From the NCBI GenBank assembly GCA_026393115.1, contig JAPLAU010000008.1:310001-374000 (forward strand): 64,000 nt of DNA, in the 5' to 3' direction. Of the stretch, positions 63,743 to 64,000 are shown piece by piece (the first letter of the stretch is position 1; each line of letters starts with the position of its first letter). A model generated the notes under the pieces. That model ran no database searches and was not told where the DNA came from. It saw nothing but the letters and a program-made list of their open reading frames with translations. Source of the stretch: Actinomycetota bacterium. GTDB taxonomy: Bacteria > Actinomycetota > Actinomycetes > S36-B12 > CAIYMF01. A program made the position numbers and the translations under genes.

Positions 63743-64000
63743 CTACGGCGCTGGAACTGCCACCACGCGGTTACGGCCCGCTCGCTTTGCTTCGTAGAGG
63801 GCCCGGTCGGCGCGACCGATCACTGACTCCACGTCCTCACCGGCGGCGCGGATCGTCACTCCGAGACTCAGGCTCGTCGTGATGCTCCTCGAACTCGTCA
63901 CGACGGGAGTCTCGGCGGCGCGGCGCACTTTCTGGGCAATTGCTTCGGCCTCGTCTAGACCGGGCGGTCTCAAGCGGCTGTTGCACGTAGGACCTCGTCG
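63743..64000 (-). pseudogene. GGDEF-domain protein fragment with the GGDEF motif deleted (runs off window)
   Basis: The end LDEAEAIAQKVRRAAETPVVTSSRSITTSLSLGVTIRAAGEDVESVIGRADRALYEAKRAGRNRVVAV is the C-terminal half of a GGDEF domain. Upstream the frame is open to the window edge, but the residues do not fit. A different frame reads DEVLRATAA, matching the helix before the GGDEF motif in intact proteins. About 25 residues, including the active GGDEF site, are absent between the two parts, and the reading frame changes. The gene is therefore probably dead. Only sequence beyond the window can confirm. Confidence 0.6.

Overview
The window is GC-rich, densely packed bacterial DNA with few and short intergenic gaps, many 4-base ATGA overlaps and frequent GTG starts. 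Gene content (form I Mo/Cu CO dehydrogenase, PspC-type sensor kinase, Arr, YcnI/CopC, F420-type DUF385 protein, heliorhodopsin) points to an aerobic, aquatic-type Actinomycetota bacterium. The exact lineage cannot be fixed from sequence inspection alone. No rRNA, tRNA or CRISPR was recognised.

Layout. (1) 1-7410, plus strand: the end of a form I CO dehydrogenase operon, with coxL (5' cut by the window edge, active-site AYACSFR), an XdhC-YHS fusion, coxD, coxE, then molybdenum-cofactor genes moeA, moaC and mog. (2) 7411-31865: a choline / glycine betaine catabolic locus built as two divergent pairs. Pair one is gntR, dimethylglycine/sarcosine dehydrogenase-like gene, etfB, etfA, fhs (minus) against a VOC-like gene and sdaA (plus). 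Pair two is iclR, corrinoid protein, metV, metF, methyl-THF:corrinoid methyltransferase, reductive activator and DUF1638 (minus) against mttB, betA, betB, proV, proW (internally duplicated) and proX (plus), closed by a strong terminator. (3) 31877-45127: mixed genes, including an amidohydrolase, a PAS-GGDEF-EAL protein, a HisA-like protein lacking catalytic aspartates, YihY, YbjQ, a metallo-beta-lactamase-fold pseudogene, an acyl-CoA dehydrogenase, a copper-related copC/ycnI group, cysH and a peptidylarginine-deiminase-family gene. (4) 45361-48305: pntA and pntB. (5) 48337-55501: a toxin-antitoxin relic, arr, a two-component system divergent from a PspC membrane protein, hydrolase, aldo/keto reductase and a lipoprotein. 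(6) 55631-64000: heliorhodopsin, two DUF202 proteins, a Fic protein behind a large palindrome, a methyltransferase, guanine deaminase, membrane proteins, an EamA transporter and a GGDEF relic at the edge.

How it fits together. Region 2 reads as one pathway. ProVWX imports betaine, and BetA and BetB make it from choline. The MttB-family enzyme, corrinoid protein and methyl-THF:corrinoid methyltransferase move one methyl group to tetrahydrofolate, with a RACE-type protein re-reducing the corrinoid. MetF/MetV would oxidise methyl-THF. The flavin/GcvT-type dehydrogenase with EtfAB oxidises further N-methyl groups to methylene-THF. Fhs can recover ATP from formyl-THF, and SdaA takes serine to pyruvate. 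The unusual point is the union of an anaerobe-style corrinoid demethylase with an aerobic-style demethylase in an organism that also carries CO dehydrogenase and heliorhodopsin.

Other structure. A 48-50 bp sequence occurs four times (7521-7570, 7669-7716, 14406-14453, 35556-35603) in gene-flanking DNA, in both orientations. Beside it or in equivalent convergent gaps lie G-rich short tandem repeats (7440-7522, 16570-16680, 35604-35650). Several broken genes are visible: the metallo-beta-lactamase-fold gene, relE and the terminal GGDEF gene.
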